Notes: generated by a model from the sequence alone, not told the origin. 64,000 nt of DNA from Phycisphaerae bacterium (GCA_028277645.1 JANQFV010000021.1:22398-86397), one strand, 5' to 3'. Positions 25,111-34,212 are shown, counted from the stretch's first letter. Numbers and translations are program-made.

Positions 25111-26730
25111 TCAGGACGGAGCCCCGCACTTGATCACCACCAGCGTTGCGTCGTCTTCGAGCACCGTTCGCCCTTCATGAAGCTGCGCCGCCTGGAGGAT
25201 CGCATCCTTGATCTCCGTTGCACTTGCATCCTGGTGGTCCCGGAGCACGTCTTCCATGCCATCGAATCCAAAGAAGTCACCCTTCTGATTTCGCGCCTGC
25301 GAGATGCCGTCTGTGCCGATGACCAGCACGTCGCCTTCCTCGAACCGCACCGTCGTGCCGGCGTCAAACTGCCGGTCGAGCTCGATCCCCAGTGGCAGGT
25401 CGCCGGCGCCCAGGTGCTCGACCATCCCCGTCGCACGCCGCAACAGAATGGCCGGTTCGTGCCCGGCGTTGCTCCAGGTGAGCCGGCGCTCGGCGACGTC
25501 GAGCACGCCATAGAACGTCGTCATGAATGCATTGTCCGGAGACTCGTGTACCAGATGGGCATTGACCGCCTGCATGAGCGACGAGACGTCATCGCCGACC
25601 GTACGCGCCGTACCGCGCAACACCGCCCGGCTGGAACACATCAACAGCGCCGAAGCCACGCCGTGTCCCGTCACGTCGCCCACGACAACGCCCCAACGCT
25701 GCTGCCCCTCCGCCGGTAGAGCGATGTAGTCGAAGTAATCGCCGCCCGTTTCCTGACAGTACTTGATTCCGCCGGCGAACTCGAAGCCCGGTACCTGCGG
25801 CGCGGCGTGTGGGAGCAGGCTGGTCTGAATAGTGGCGGCTTGCGCGAGGTCTTGTTTAATGGCTTCACGATCCCGCAGGCCGCGCACCATCTCATTGAAC
25901 CGCGCGATCAGGCGGTCGAAGTCATCGCCGGTCGCGAGCCCTTCGACCTGGCACGCCAGGTTCCCTTGCCCGACCTGCTCCATCCCGACGGACAGCCGGG
26001 CGAATGAGCGCAACATGACCCGCGACAGTGCCCAGGCAAACAAGAGCGAGATCAGCGCGCCCAGGATGAACGCCGCTGTTGAGTTGATCACGGTGGCCAG
26101 AATCATCATGTTGAAGTACGCCGCCGCCGAGTCGACGCCGGCGATCGCCACCACGTTTCCCGAGCTATCTCGAATCGGCGCGTAAGCGGAAAGCGCCGTT
26201 CCATACTCGTCCGTGACCGGCTTGTCCTCGACGGCCGGCATCTCCCAGGCCTTCATCATCGTGGGGAACCGGCTCATGTCGTAGAGTTGCCCGGCTTCCT
26301 CCTCCCTGTAAGTCACGGTCAACCGTCCCACGCCGGGGTCTTCGGTGCGGCCCAGCACGTACAGGTCTACGACCGTCTCATCCGCGATGGTCTCGCCGGT
26401 CTCCTGATCGATCGCGTTCACGACGGCGTCGCGCATGCTCACCATTTTTGTCCGTGCGGTTTCGAAGCGCGGATCGGTCCGCACGTCCTCCACGTCGCCC
26501 AACGCCTTTATCGCCTCCCCGTCGAGTGCTTCCGCCATCAGCACCACGGTCGCGTACATCAACGACTGCGCCTGCACCAGTTGTTGTCGCCAGAACAACT
26601 GTCCGGTGAAGTGGGCAAACTGGACTGTCGCTGCCGCCCCCAGGACCAGGAAGGCGACGAACAGCTTGGCGCGAAACGACCGCCGAATGAACCCTGGTAT
26701 CAGGCGCGAGAGAATTGACCGACTGGACAT
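25111..26730 (-). CDS. Membrane SpoIIE/RsbU-type PP2C serine phosphatase
   Basis: 539 residues. An N-terminal membrane segment (KLFVAFLVLGAAATVQFAHF) is followed by an extracytoplasmic sensor region of about 150 residues (CHASE/Cache-like: LYVLGRTEDPGVGRLTVTYREE, AYAPIRDSSGNVVAIAGVD). A second membrane segment (ILGALISLLFAWALSRVML) comes next, then HAMP (about 230-285) and a PP2C phosphatase domain. Metal-site motifs are GGDYFDYIAL, VVGDVTGHGVASALLM, and LVIGTDGISQARN, with a final EDDATLVVIK. Such proteins dephosphorylate anti-anti-sigma factors of the SpoIIAA/RsbV type in the general stress response. No sigma or antagonist genes are nearby. The gene lies between two copies of an alpha/beta-hydrolase 3' end. 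Confidence 0.92.
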   Translation of the reverse strand: MSSRSILSRLIPGFIRRSFRAKLFVAFLVLGAAATVQFAHFTGQLFWRQQLVQAQSLMYATVVLMAEALDGEAIKALGDVEDVRTDPRFETARTKMVSMRDAVVNAIDQETGETIADETVVDLYVLGRTEDPGVGRLTVTYREEEAGQLYDMSRFPTMMKAWEMPAVEDKPVTDEYGTALSAYAPIRDSSGNVVAIAGVDSAAAYFNMMILATVINSTAAFILGALISLLFAWALSRVMLRSFARLSVGMEQVGQGNLACQVEGLATGDDFDRLIARFNEMVRGLRDREAIKQDLAQAATIQTSLLPHAAPQVPGFEFAGGIKYCQETGGDYFDYIALPAEGQQRWGVVVGDVTGHGVASALLMCSSRAVLRGTARTVGDDVSSLMQAVNAHLVHESPDNAFMTTFYGVLDVAERRLTWSNAGHEPAILLRRATGMVEHLGAGDLPLGIELDRQFDAGTTVRFEEGDVLVIGTDGISQARNQKGDFFGFDGMEDVLRDHQDASATEIKDAILQAAQLHEGRTVLEDDATLVVIKCGAPS

Positions 26731-26878
26731 GACCCACCAGATGTACCCCCAACGGTTGGTTCGACGTCTGTCATAGGTCGCATCTTAAGCCGTCTTTGTC
26801 ACTGAGGCGCGTATCCGTTTGACTTGGGGAGGAGCTGGGCCAGCCGCCTGTTCCTTTAGAGTTGCTCGACGCACGGAG

Positions 26879-26911
26879 ACCCTCCCCCGGCCCCTCCCTG
26901 AAAGGGAGGGG
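26879..26911. repeat. G/C-rich hairpin element, second copy
   Basis: A perfect 9-bp stem (CCCCTCCCT 26891-26899, AGGGAGGGG 26903-26911) preceded by ACCCTCCCCCGG. It is the reverse-complement relative of the element at 5568-5601. It sits directly after the stop of the leftward alpha/beta-hydrolase gene and may end its transcript. Confidence 0.8.
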
Positions 26912-26914
26912 GGT

Positions 26915-27682
26915 TCATGGCAAATACAAACTTGCCCAACTCGCCAGGGCTTCGGCTACGTAGCGGGCGTCGGATTCGCGTTCGATTAGGAGGTGGTCGG
27001 CGCCGTCGAGGGCGATGAAGCTCTTCGGGTGACCGGCGGCATCGAACAGGCGGTGGCCTTCCTCGATTGACACGACTTCATCGTGTGGCGCGTGCATCAC
27101 CAGCAGCGGCAGGCCCAGACGGGCGGCGTCGTCCTTGATGTCGTGCTGGCGCAGGTCGTCGAGCAGCTTGCCTTTGATCCGCACCTGGTTACCCATCACG
27201 TCGACCTTGGTCACCTCGTCGGGGCCGAGGTCGGGCGCCTGACGCGTGAGGAACTCGCGCAGGTGGGCTGTTACCGTCGGGGCTGCGATGGTTGCGACGG
27301 CCGCCGTCTCGGGGATGCGCGGCGCGGCGGCGATCACCGCCGTTCCGCCGAGGCTGTGGCCGATCAGGATGCGCGGGGCTTCGTATTCGGATCGCAGGAA
27401 CTCCGCCGCGGCGACGAGGTCATCGAGGTTGGACGTGAAATTCGTCTCCGCAAAATCGCCGCCGCTCTCGCCGAGGCCGGTGAAGTCGAAGCGCAGCAAC
27501 GCGATCCGCCGATCGACCAGCTCGCGGCTGATCCAGCCGACGGCCTTGAGATCTTTCGTGCAGGTGAAGCAGTGCGCGAACAGGGCGAACGCGCGCGGCC
27601 GATCTGCCGGCAGGTCGAGCCGACCGACGATGGTGTCTCCCAGTGCGCCGGGGAACTGCACTCTGATACGTTGTGGAAGCAT
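26915..27682 (-). CDS. Alpha/beta hydrolase
   Basis: 255 residues. It has the serine-hydrolase fold of the YhfK/OsmC-associated hydrolase group: FALFAHCFTCTKDLKAVGWISREL (oxyanion region), RFDFTGLGESGGDF, the nucleophile elbow IGHSLGGTAV, an acid in MHAPHDEVV, and the base in DGADHLL. The ATG at 27682 is preceded by GGAG at good spacing; a longer start at 27712 is less likely. There is no signal peptide, so it is cytoplasmic. The substrate is unknown. The last 30 codons are duplicated at 24974-25068. Confidence 0.88.
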   Translation of the reverse strand: MLPQRIRVQFPGALGDTIVGRLDLPADRPRAFALFAHCFTCTKDLKAVGWISRELVDRRIALLRFDFTGLGESGGDFAETNFTSNLDDLVAAAEFLRSEYEAPRILIGHSLGGTAVIAAAPRIPETAAVATIAAPTVTAHLREFLTRQAPDLGPDEVTKVDVMGNQVRIKGKLLDDLRQHDIKDDAARLGLPLLVMHAPHDEVVSIEEGHRLFDAAGHPKSFIALDGADHLLIERESDARYVAEALASWASLYLP

Positions 27683-27937
27683 GGTGAGCTCCGGACTGCC
27701 GGACTTTTCCACGTCGCGTACGTACGACGCGGGTGAGGGTAGTCCAAAACGCGCGTCAGCGGCAGTGCGACTTCAAGTCAACCTGCATTATGGGAAGTTG
27801 CAACGTTCGCGGAGTCGCGATCTGAGGCGAAGCGGACGCGGTCCTGGACGGATTATTGGATTCTGTCGATGCAGGCGCTAGCCGAACGGTGCGCCGCGGG
27901 TGCGCCGGCGGTGCCGGACCTGCGTACGAGGGACCGC

Positions 27938-28840
27938 ATGAAACCCGACACTGATTCCGTCCCGCTCAGTGCGCTGAGCGACTTTACGCTCCTCAACGCC
28001 GCGCCCGGCACCGGATTGCAGCCGCCGGACCCGGCAAACGGTTGTGCGGCTCAGCAGGCCGCCGAGTTTGCGGCGCGCGTGGCGGAGCTGAAACGCCTGC
28101 GTGACGATCTGGGAACGCACACGGCTACGCTGGATGCGCGTTCGGCCGAGCTGGACGCGCGTGCGAAGTCGCTCGACACAATGGAAGCCACGCTTGACGC
28201 ACGGGCCGTGGAAGTTGGCGGAGAGCGTGCATCGCTCGAGGCGCTGCGTCAGCAGCTTGACGAACGCCGGGCCGAACTGGAGAAGACGGCGGGGATGCTC
28301 GAGCGTCGTGATCGTGATCTGGGTTTGCGTGCGCTGGCTCTGTCGGGGCAGCGCGACGCTCTGAGCCGGGATGCGCAGCGGTTCGAGGAGGAACGGCGGG
28401 CGCTGGAAGCGCAGTCGGCGGAGGTCGTCGGGGCTGCGGACGGGGTACACGTGCAGGCGGAGTGTCTGAACCATCAACGTGCGCGTTTGCTGGGCCGTGT
28501 TCACAAGCTCCGCGTGTGGATGAAGGCGATGGACGCCCGCGCCGTGCAACTGACGCAACGGGAAAACGCGTTTAAGCGGCGGTTGCGAGAATTGACCGAC
28601 CGGTCAAAGACGCCGGCTGCGCAGGATGGGCAGCAGTCCGCGCCCGTTGAAACCGCACGCGCTGCGGCGGAGCGAGCGGTCAACGCGATTGACCCGCTAT
28701 TGGAGACGCGGGAGGCGGAGGTCGTGGAGGGGGCTGTAAGCCCTAAGCCATCAGCTATCAGCCGTCAGCCAGCAGCGGCCGTGTCTGGCAGGTCTTCGTA
28801 TGATTGTAGGCAGAAGCGGTCTGTCATGCCTGCCACGTAG
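27938..28840 (+). CDS. Coiled-coil protein of unknown function
   Basis: About 300 residues. Residues 45-225 are a long heptad-rich coiled coil full of Ala, Arg, Leu and Glu (AELDARAKSLDTMEATLDAR, ERRAELEKTAGMLERRDRDL). There is no signal peptide or enzymatic motif. I chose the ATG at 27938 because a GAGGGAC site precedes it; an earlier ATG at 27869 has none. The C-terminal part from about residue 268 is derived from a repeat (SPKPSAISRQP) and then from the antisense of the convergent dNTPase gene, so the natural protein may once have ended earlier. The genes overlap by 76 bp tail to tail. Structural or scaffolding roles are possible. Confidence 0.65.
   Translation: MKPDTDSVPLSALSDFTLLNAAPGTGLQPPDPANGCAAQQAAEFAARVAELKRLRDDLGTHTATLDARSAELDARAKSLDTMEATLDARAVEVGGERASLEALRQQLDERRAELEKTAGMLERRDRDLGLRALALSGQRDALSRDAQRFEEERRALEAQSAEVVGAADGVHVQAECLNHQRARLLGRVHKLRVWMKAMDARAVQLTQRENAFKRRLRELTDRSKTPAAQDGQQSAPVETARAAAERAVNAIDPLLETREAEVVEGAVSPKPSAISRQPAAAVSGRSSYDCRQKRSVMPAT
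28737..28771. repeat. Dispersed TAAGCC/ATCAGC repeat
   Basis: A short unit built on TAAGCCATCAGCTATCAGC followed by a GTCAGCC variant. It recurs at 47771-47810. Here it lies inside the 3' end of the coiled-coil gene and is translated. Confidence 0.7.
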
Positions 28841-29823
28841 TCCGTCACGACGCGGTTGACGCCCTGCGTCTCCACACGCTTATGAAACCGCGGGGGCAAG
28901 AGTTCCGGGTCAGCGCGGTAGTGCTCGAAGACGGCGGTCAGAATTCGCAGAGCGTGCTCGTCGGCCTGTTGCAACGCGGGGCTGCGATAGAGTTGCTCGT
29001 ATAGGAACCGGTCGAGCTCGGCGAGGTATGATTCGATTTCATCAGACAGCAGGCTGGCGCTCCCATCCTCTGATCGTACGTTCGAAAAGACATTGTCGAG
29101 AACGCGGCGCTGTATGCGATCGATCGTCGGGCGCAAGTGGCCGCGCCACGCGTCCGGTGCATCGAGCGCCGGGCCGTCGTAGGCCGCCCGCCAGATCGTC
29201 AGATCATTCAGCCCGGCAGGGTTGAATTGCCCGGCGTACAGTCCATCCTGAAGATCGTGCAGCGCGTAGGCCAAGCGGTCGGCGAGGTCGACAATGCGGC
29301 CTTCCATAGGCGGCGGTTGCCCATCCTGGAGCGGATGCTCGCCGGGATCATCGAACTGTGTGCTGTGTTTGGCTAGGCACTCACGGACCGCGCGCGTGAG
29401 ATTCAGGCCGAGGAAATCCGGATAGGGGTGCTCCAGTACTTCCACGACTCGCAGCGTGTGCTGGTTGTGCTCGAAGCCGCCTTCGCCGGCAAGGCAGTTG
29501 TTGAGTGCCTGTTCGCCGGCATGCCCGAACGGGGGGTGGCCCAGGTCGTGCGCGAGCGCGACGGTCTCGGCCAGGTCAGCGTTGAGGTTCAGTTGCACAG
29601 CGAGCACACGCGACAGATGGGCGACTTCGAGCGTGTGTGTGAGGCGCGTGCGGAAGTGATCGCCGATGGGCAGGACGAAGACCTGCGTCTTGTGCTGGAG
29701 TCGCCGAAACGCGGACGAGTGGACGACACGCTGCCGATCGACCAGCAGCGGTGGCAAGCCCGCGGCATGCGGGTCAGCGTGATCGCGTATCAGGTTGAAT
29801 TGTTTGTCGCGATGCGCACTCAT
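28765..29823 (-). CDS. dGTPase-like deoxynucleoside triphosphate triphosphohydrolase
   Basis: An HD-domain enzyme, 352 residues, that by family cleaves dNTPs to the deoxynucleoside and tripolyphosphate and so helps set dNTP pools. Motifs are RRLQHKTQVFVLP, FRTRLTHTLEVAHLSR and the HD pair ETVALAHDLGHPPFGHAGE, then EHNQHTLRVVEVLE and VDLADRLAYALHDLQDGL. The conserved part starts soon after the ATG at 29823, favoured over 29853. No Shine-Dalgarno is visible, and a TATACT hexamer lies only about 10 bp upstream (29834-29839), so the message may be nearly leaderless. It is convergent with the coiled-coil gene. Confidence 0.93.
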   Translation of the reverse strand: MSAHRDKQFNLIRDHADPHAAGLPPLLVDRQRVVHSSAFRRLQHKTQVFVLPIGDHFRTRLTHTLEVAHLSRVLAVQLNLNADLAETVALAHDLGHPPFGHAGEQALNNCLAGEGGFEHNQHTLRVVEVLEHPYPDFLGLNLTRAVRECLAKHSTQFDDPGEHPLQDGQPPPMEGRIVDLADRLAYALHDLQDGLYAGQFNPAGLNDLTIWRAAYDGPALDAPDAWRGHLRPTIDRIQRRVLDNVFSNVRSEDGSASLLSDEIESYLAELDRFLYEQLYRSPALQQADEHALRILTAVFEHYRADPELLPPRFHKRVETQGVNRVVTDYVAGMTDRFCLQSYEDLPDTAAAG

Positions 29824-29854
29824 GGTATGCGGGAGTATAGCACGCCGGCGCATT

Positions 29855-29949
29855 CGTCATTCCGACAAGCGCAGCGCGGAGGAATCTTGGTCAGGTCGGG
29901 AGTGCATTCCGAAGCGCGGCTAGATTCCTCACTGCGCTTCGGAATGACG
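29855..29949. repeat. Palindromic element, family CGTCATTCCGA (copy 1)
   Basis: The ends are inverted: CGTCATTCCGA at 29855-29865 against TTCGGAATGACG ending at 29949. Inside are GGAGGAATCT and its partner AGATTCCTC. Related copies lie at 44303-44393 and 55358-55455. All are intergenic and about 90-100 bp. No ORF is inside, so it resembles a non-autonomous MITE or REP-type element. Confidence 0.82.
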
Positions 29950-30030
29950 CATTGGCTGCACCCGGAATTACGGGCAGGCGGTGCTCGGAACGATGGGTAA
30001 GCCGCGCTCGGAATGATGGGCTGGGTGAGG

Positions 30031-31908
30031 CTACTTATCCTCGACTTCCGGCAGCTTCATCTCGACGCGGACTACATCGCCTTCGTTAACCGTTTCCACG
30101 ACGAGCCCGGAGCGGTGGAAGATCTTCAACATGCCGCTGTTTTCGACCAGCACGTACGCATGGAAGATCTGGATGCCGTTCTCGCGACCGATTTCGACCA
30201 GGCGGTTGAAGAAGTACGTGCCCAGGCCTTTGCGCTGCCAAGCATCGGCAACGGCGAAGGCGACTTCGGCGGACTGGCCCTCAGCGTCCATCATGTAGCG
30301 GCCTACGCCAACGACCTGCTCCTCACCCGGCTTGCCGCAGAGCCCGATCAGCGCCATCTCGCTACTGTAGTCCACCGTGCAGAACACCTGGAGCTTGCTG
30401 TGCGGCATGGACTTGAGGGCAGCGTGGTAACGGAGGTACTTCGTCTGCTCGCTGAAGTCGTAGAACATCTCCCGCATCATCGGTTCGTCGTCGGGCCGGA
30501 TGGGTCTTACGAACACCTGCTCGCCCGAGCGCGCCGTGAACGTGTCCTCGTACTGCGACGGATACGGAACCTGCGCCGGCGGCATGATCTGATTGGGGTA
30601 GACGATGCGGCGGCGTTTGGCGGCGTGCAGCAGCTCGGAGCGGAAATCGGGGTGCGCGATGCTGATGAGTGACATGGCGCGTTCGCGCATGGTCTTGCCG
30701 TGCAGGTAGGCGACGCCATACTCGGTGACGATGTAATGCGTGTCGCCGCGGGTCGTGATCACGCCGGCGCCTTCCTGGAGCGTTGCCATGATGCGTGAGC
30801 GGAGCCCGTCGGGCGTTTCGGCGGTGGATGGCATGGCGATGATCGGCTTGCCGTTTTTGGCCAGAGCCGCGCCGCGGATGAAGTCGGCGTGCCCGCCGAT
30901 GCCGCTGTAGAGCAGTTGCCCGATCGAGTCGGCCACGACCTGTCCGGTCAGGTCGACCTCCAGAGCAGAGTTGATCGCGATCATGTTCTCGTGCCCACTG
31001 ATCACGACCGGGTTGTTCGTGTACTCGGAGGGGTGCATCTCGATCGACGGGTTGTCGTTCATGTACTCGAACAGTTCGTGGCTGCCCGCCGCGAAGCTGC
31101 CGACGATCTTGCCCTGGTCGAGCGTCTTGTACTTGCCGGTGACGACACCCTGCTGCGCGAGCTTCAGCACACCGTCAGAGAACATCTCGGTGTGGATGCC
31201 GAGGTCGTTCTTGTCAGTGAGCATGGACGCGACCATATCCGGGATGCGGCCGATGCCGAGCTGAAGCGTGGCACCGTCGGGGATCAGTCGCGCGAGGTGC
31301 TGAGCAATCCGTGCGGTTACCTCGTCATGCTCGGGCTCGATGGGCCACTCGAGCAGCGGTTCGTCGTGCTCGACGATGAAATCGATATCCTTGACGTTCA
31401 GGAAGCAATCGCCGTGTGCGCGCGGCATGTGGTGATTCACTTGTGCGATGACGATGCGGGCGGACTCCACCGCTGACTTCGTGATATCGACGGACACGCC
31501 CAGGCTGCAATTCCCATACGCGTCCGGTGGGCTCACGGAGATCAACGCCACATCGATGCGGATGCGGTGTGATTTGAACAGGCCGGGCACCTGCGACAGA
31601 AAAATTGGCGTGTAGTCGGCGCGGGCCTGGTTGACGGCGTCGCGCACAGCGTTGCCGATGAAGAAGGCGTTGGGACGGAAATTCTGTGCGTACTTCGGGT
31701 GCGCATAGGGCGCCACACCCAGCGTCAGCACGTGGACGACCTCGGTATCGGCTAGCCCGTCGCCGGCTTCGGCCATGACGCGGACGAGTTCCTGTGGCTC
31801 GCCGCAGGCTGAACCGATGAACACGCGATCGCCGGCGCGGATGTGACGGACCGCGTCGATCGGGTTGACGATCTTGTCGGGGCACAGATCACGCCACTTG
31901 TCGGACAT
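30031..31908 (-). CDS. Acetyl-CoA hydrolase/CoA-transferase fused to a GNAT acetyltransferase domain
   Basis: 625 residues in two parts. Residues about 1-440 form a cat1/4-hydroxybutyrate-type CoA transferase or acetyl-CoA hydrolase: VFIGSACGEPQELV, SVSPPDAYGNCSLGVSVD, LQLGIGRIPDMV, and the catalytic-Glu region (probably in IHTEMFSDG), plus SGIGGHADFIRGA. Residues about 470-620 form a GNAT domain with an acetyl-CoA loop (DAWQRKGLGTYFFNRL). The transferase part moves CoA between acetate and another acid or releases acetate; the GNAT part could acetylate a protein lysine. The gene follows the ADP-forming acyl-CoA synthetase by 6 bp, so they form one operon. The acceptor acid is not known. Confidence 0.92.
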   Translation of the reverse strand: MSDKWRDLCPDKIVNPIDAVRHIRAGDRVFIGSACGEPQELVRVMAEAGDGLADTEVVHVLTLGVAPYAHPKYAQNFRPNAFFIGNAVRDAVNQARADYTPIFLSQVPGLFKSHRIRIDVALISVSPPDAYGNCSLGVSVDITKSAVESARIVIAQVNHHMPRAHGDCFLNVKDIDFIVEHDEPLLEWPIEPEHDEVTARIAQHLARLIPDGATLQLGIGRIPDMVASMLTDKNDLGIHTEMFSDGVLKLAQQGVVTGKYKTLDQGKIVGSFAAGSHELFEYMNDNPSIEMHPSEYTNNPVVISGHENMIAINSALEVDLTGQVVADSIGQLLYSGIGGHADFIRGAALAKNGKPIIAMPSTAETPDGLRSRIMATLQEGAGVITTRGDTHYIVTEYGVAYLHGKTMRERAMSLISIAHPDFRSELLHAAKRRRIVYPNQIMPPAQVPYPSQYEDTFTARSGEQVFVRPIRPDDEPMMREMFYDFSEQTKYLRYHAALKSMPHSKLQVFCTVDYSSEMALIGLCGKPGEEQVVGVGRYMMDAEGQSAEVAFAVADAWQRKGLGTYFFNRLVEIGRENGIQIFHAYVLVENSGMLKIFHRSGLVVETVNEGDVVRVEMKLPEVEDK

Positions 31909-31914
31909 AGCGCT

Positions 31915-34074
31915 CTACTCCGTAAGGATGATGCGGGCGTCGGCGACCATGGCGCCTTCGCCGGTCGGATAGACGATCAGGGGATTGACGTCGAGCTCCT
32001 TGATGCGCGGGTTTTCAGTTACGAGCTGCGACAAGCGCAGGAGGCATTCCGATACGGATTCGACGTCCGACGGCTGCTCGCCGCGCACGCCTTCGAGCAG
32101 CTTGTACGAGCGGATGTCGCGGATCATTTCGGTTGCGACGTTTTCGCGGATTGGTGCGAGTCGGAACGCCACGTCCTTCAGCGCTTCGGTGTAGATGCCG
32201 CCCAGGCCGAACATCAGCAGCGGCCCCATCCGCGGGTCGCGCGACATGCCGAGGATGATCTCCTTGCCCGGCGGGAGCATTTTCTGGACCAGCACGCCCC
32301 AGATCTCGACGTCCTCGCCCGTTTTCTCGCGTACTGACGCGATCATCTCGTTGTACGCCGTGCGCACTTCGTCTTCGGTTTGCAGCTTCAAGCGAACGCC
32401 GCCGACGTCAGTCTTGTGCAGGATCTTCGGCCCCGAGATCTTCATGACGACCGGGAAGCCGATCTCGGCGGCGGAACTGGCGGCTTCATCTGCACTCGTA
32501 GCCAATGCGTACGGCACAATGGGGAACCCGTAGTGACGGAAGACTTCCAGCGCCTTGAGCTCGACAAGATGATCGCGACCGGCGGCGAGTTCTTCATCGA
32601 AGATCTTCGTGACGGCGGCGTGGCCCACTTCGTAAGAGCGGTACGGCAGCAGCGGATGACGCGTCCACTCAGCGAAGCGGCATTTGGCGGCCATCGCCCG
32701 CATCGCGTCTTCGGGAAAATTGAAGCTGGGGACGCCGTGGCTGCGGAGAATCCGGACGCCCTGCGACACGTCGACCAGGCCCATCATGCAGCCCACGATC
32801 GGCTTACCGCAGAAATTCTTGGTGTCGCAGATCACGTCGGCGATCTCGTTCATGTCGGTCATAGTCTGCGGCGTGACGATGACCATGAGCTGGTCGACGT
32901 TTTCGTCGGCCGAGACGGCGTCCAGGGCTACGCGATAGCGGTCGTGTTTCGCGTCTCCGATCACGTCCACCGGATTCTTGACGCTGGCAGTCGCGGGAAG
33001 CTGGTAGCGCAATGACTTGAGCGTGTATTCCTGGAAGCGGGGCAGCAACATCCCCGAGCGAATGCACGCGTCGGTGGCCATGATGCCCGGACCCCCGGCG
33101 TTGGTGACGACACCCGTGCGCCAGCCGCCGGGCAGTTTGGGATCGACGAACACTTCGGCACAGTCGAACAGCTCCTTGACCGAATCGACACGCAGCACGC
33201 CGGCTTGGGCCAGGGCCGCGTCGTAGATTTCATCCGAGCCGGCGAGCGAGCCGGTGTGCGACGCCGCGGCGGCAGCACCTTCCTGTGTGCGGCCGGTCTT
33301 GATGGCCAGGATGGGCTTGGCGTTCGGCCCGTGCGTGATGCGCTCGCAGGTCTGGATGAACTCCGGGCCGTGCGAGAGCTCCTCCACATACATTAGAATC
33401 GCCTTGGTGTTCGGATCGCCGGCAAGTGCCAGCAGGAGATCCGTCTCCTTCACCGCGACCTTGTTGCCGAAACTCACGAAGCGCGAGAAGCCGATGCCCA
33501 CGCCCTTCGCATAATCGAGCAACGCCGTACACAAAGCTCCGCTCTGCGATATCAAACCGAACGGACCAGCGGTCGGCATGTCGCGGGCGAACGTGGCGTT
33601 CATTCGCACGGTCGAGGCGGCGTTGATCACGCCCAGGCAGTTCGGACCGACGATTGTCAGGTCTCGCTCAGTCGCCAGGTCCCGTAAGGCGTTTTCGCGC
33701 TGGACACCCTCGCCACCGATCTCCTTGAAGCCGGCGGAAATCACGACGAAGTGGTGCGTCCCACGCTCGGCGCACGCCTCGACGATGCCGTGAATGTGCG
33801 GCGCCGGCACAACCAGGACGGCAAGGTCGATCGGCTCGTCGATCGCGTTGATGTTCGGGACGCAGCGATTGCCCAGAATGCTGCGGGCCTTGGGGTTCAC
33901 GGGATACACGACGCCGGTGTAGCCGCCCATGACCAGGTTGGTCATGATCGCGTTGCCGACCGAGCCGCTGGTCCGCGACGCGCCGATCACAGCGATCGAC
34001 TGCGGTGCGAAGAGCGGTTCCAGATCTACGGCTGGTGCCGTTGTGAGGGCGTCGTCTGAGACGGTCTGGGGCAT
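31915..34074 (-). CDS. Acyl-CoA synthetase, ADP/NDP-forming (acetate--CoA ligase family)
   Basis: A single-chain enzyme of 719 residues combining alpha (CoA-binding and ligase) and beta (ATP-grasp) parts. It interconverts acyl-CoA + ADP + Pi with acid + CoA + ATP, so it can make ATP from acetyl-CoA. It has the CoA-binding Rossmann start (PQSIAVIGASRTSGSVGNAI), GPNCLGV, LISQSGAL and the SHTGSLAG segment (the His is the usual phosphorylated residue), and an ATP-grasp domain from about 510 (GFPVVMKISGPKILHKTDVGGVRL). The ATG at 34074 opens the conserved sequence. It lies 6 bp upstream of the CoA-transferase/GNAT gene. Together they suggest control of acetyl-CoA/acetate exchange. Confidence 0.93.
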   Translation of the reverse strand: MPQTVSDDALTTAPAVDLEPLFAPQSIAVIGASRTSGSVGNAIMTNLVMGGYTGVVYPVNPKARSILGNRCVPNINAIDEPIDLAVLVVPAPHIHGIVEACAERGTHHFVVISAGFKEIGGEGVQRENALRDLATERDLTIVGPNCLGVINAASTVRMNATFARDMPTAGPFGLISQSGALCTALLDYAKGVGIGFSRFVSFGNKVAVKETDLLLALAGDPNTKAILMYVEELSHGPEFIQTCERITHGPNAKPILAIKTGRTQEGAAAAASHTGSLAGSDEIYDAALAQAGVLRVDSVKELFDCAEVFVDPKLPGGWRTGVVTNAGGPGIMATDACIRSGMLLPRFQEYTLKSLRYQLPATASVKNPVDVIGDAKHDRYRVALDAVSADENVDQLMVIVTPQTMTDMNEIADVICDTKNFCGKPIVGCMMGLVDVSQGVRILRSHGVPSFNFPEDAMRAMAAKCRFAEWTRHPLLPYRSYEVGHAAVTKIFDEELAAGRDHLVELKALEVFRHYGFPIVPYALATSADEAASSAAEIGFPVVMKISGPKILHKTDVGGVRLKLQTEDEVRTAYNEMIASVREKTGEDVEIWGVLVQKMLPPGKEIILGMSRDPRMGPLLMFGLGGIYTEALKDVAFRLAPIRENVATEMIRDIRSYKLLEGVRGEQPSDVESVSECLLRLSQLVTENPRIKELDVNPLIVYPTGEGAMVADARIILTE

Positions 34075-34189
34075 AGCACGCAACTCCGTTGGGGAATCTG
34101 CCACACACTGTTCGAACGCGGGGCGCCACTCATGATCGCCAGCGGCCGTGGGCAGCGCCTGCGGCATTGCAAGTGTGTCCCGGCGTGAT

Positions 34190-34212
34190 CCCATGGAGGA
34201 ATCACATGGGAC
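34190..34212. repeat. Small hairpin in the gap downstream of the COX15 gene
   Basis: TCCCATG and CATGGGA pair perfectly across a 9-nt loop. It lies between the leftward COX15/CtaA gene (stop at 34287) and the ADP-forming synthetase start at 34074. It might help end the upstream transcript, but there is no U-run. Confidence 0.3.
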
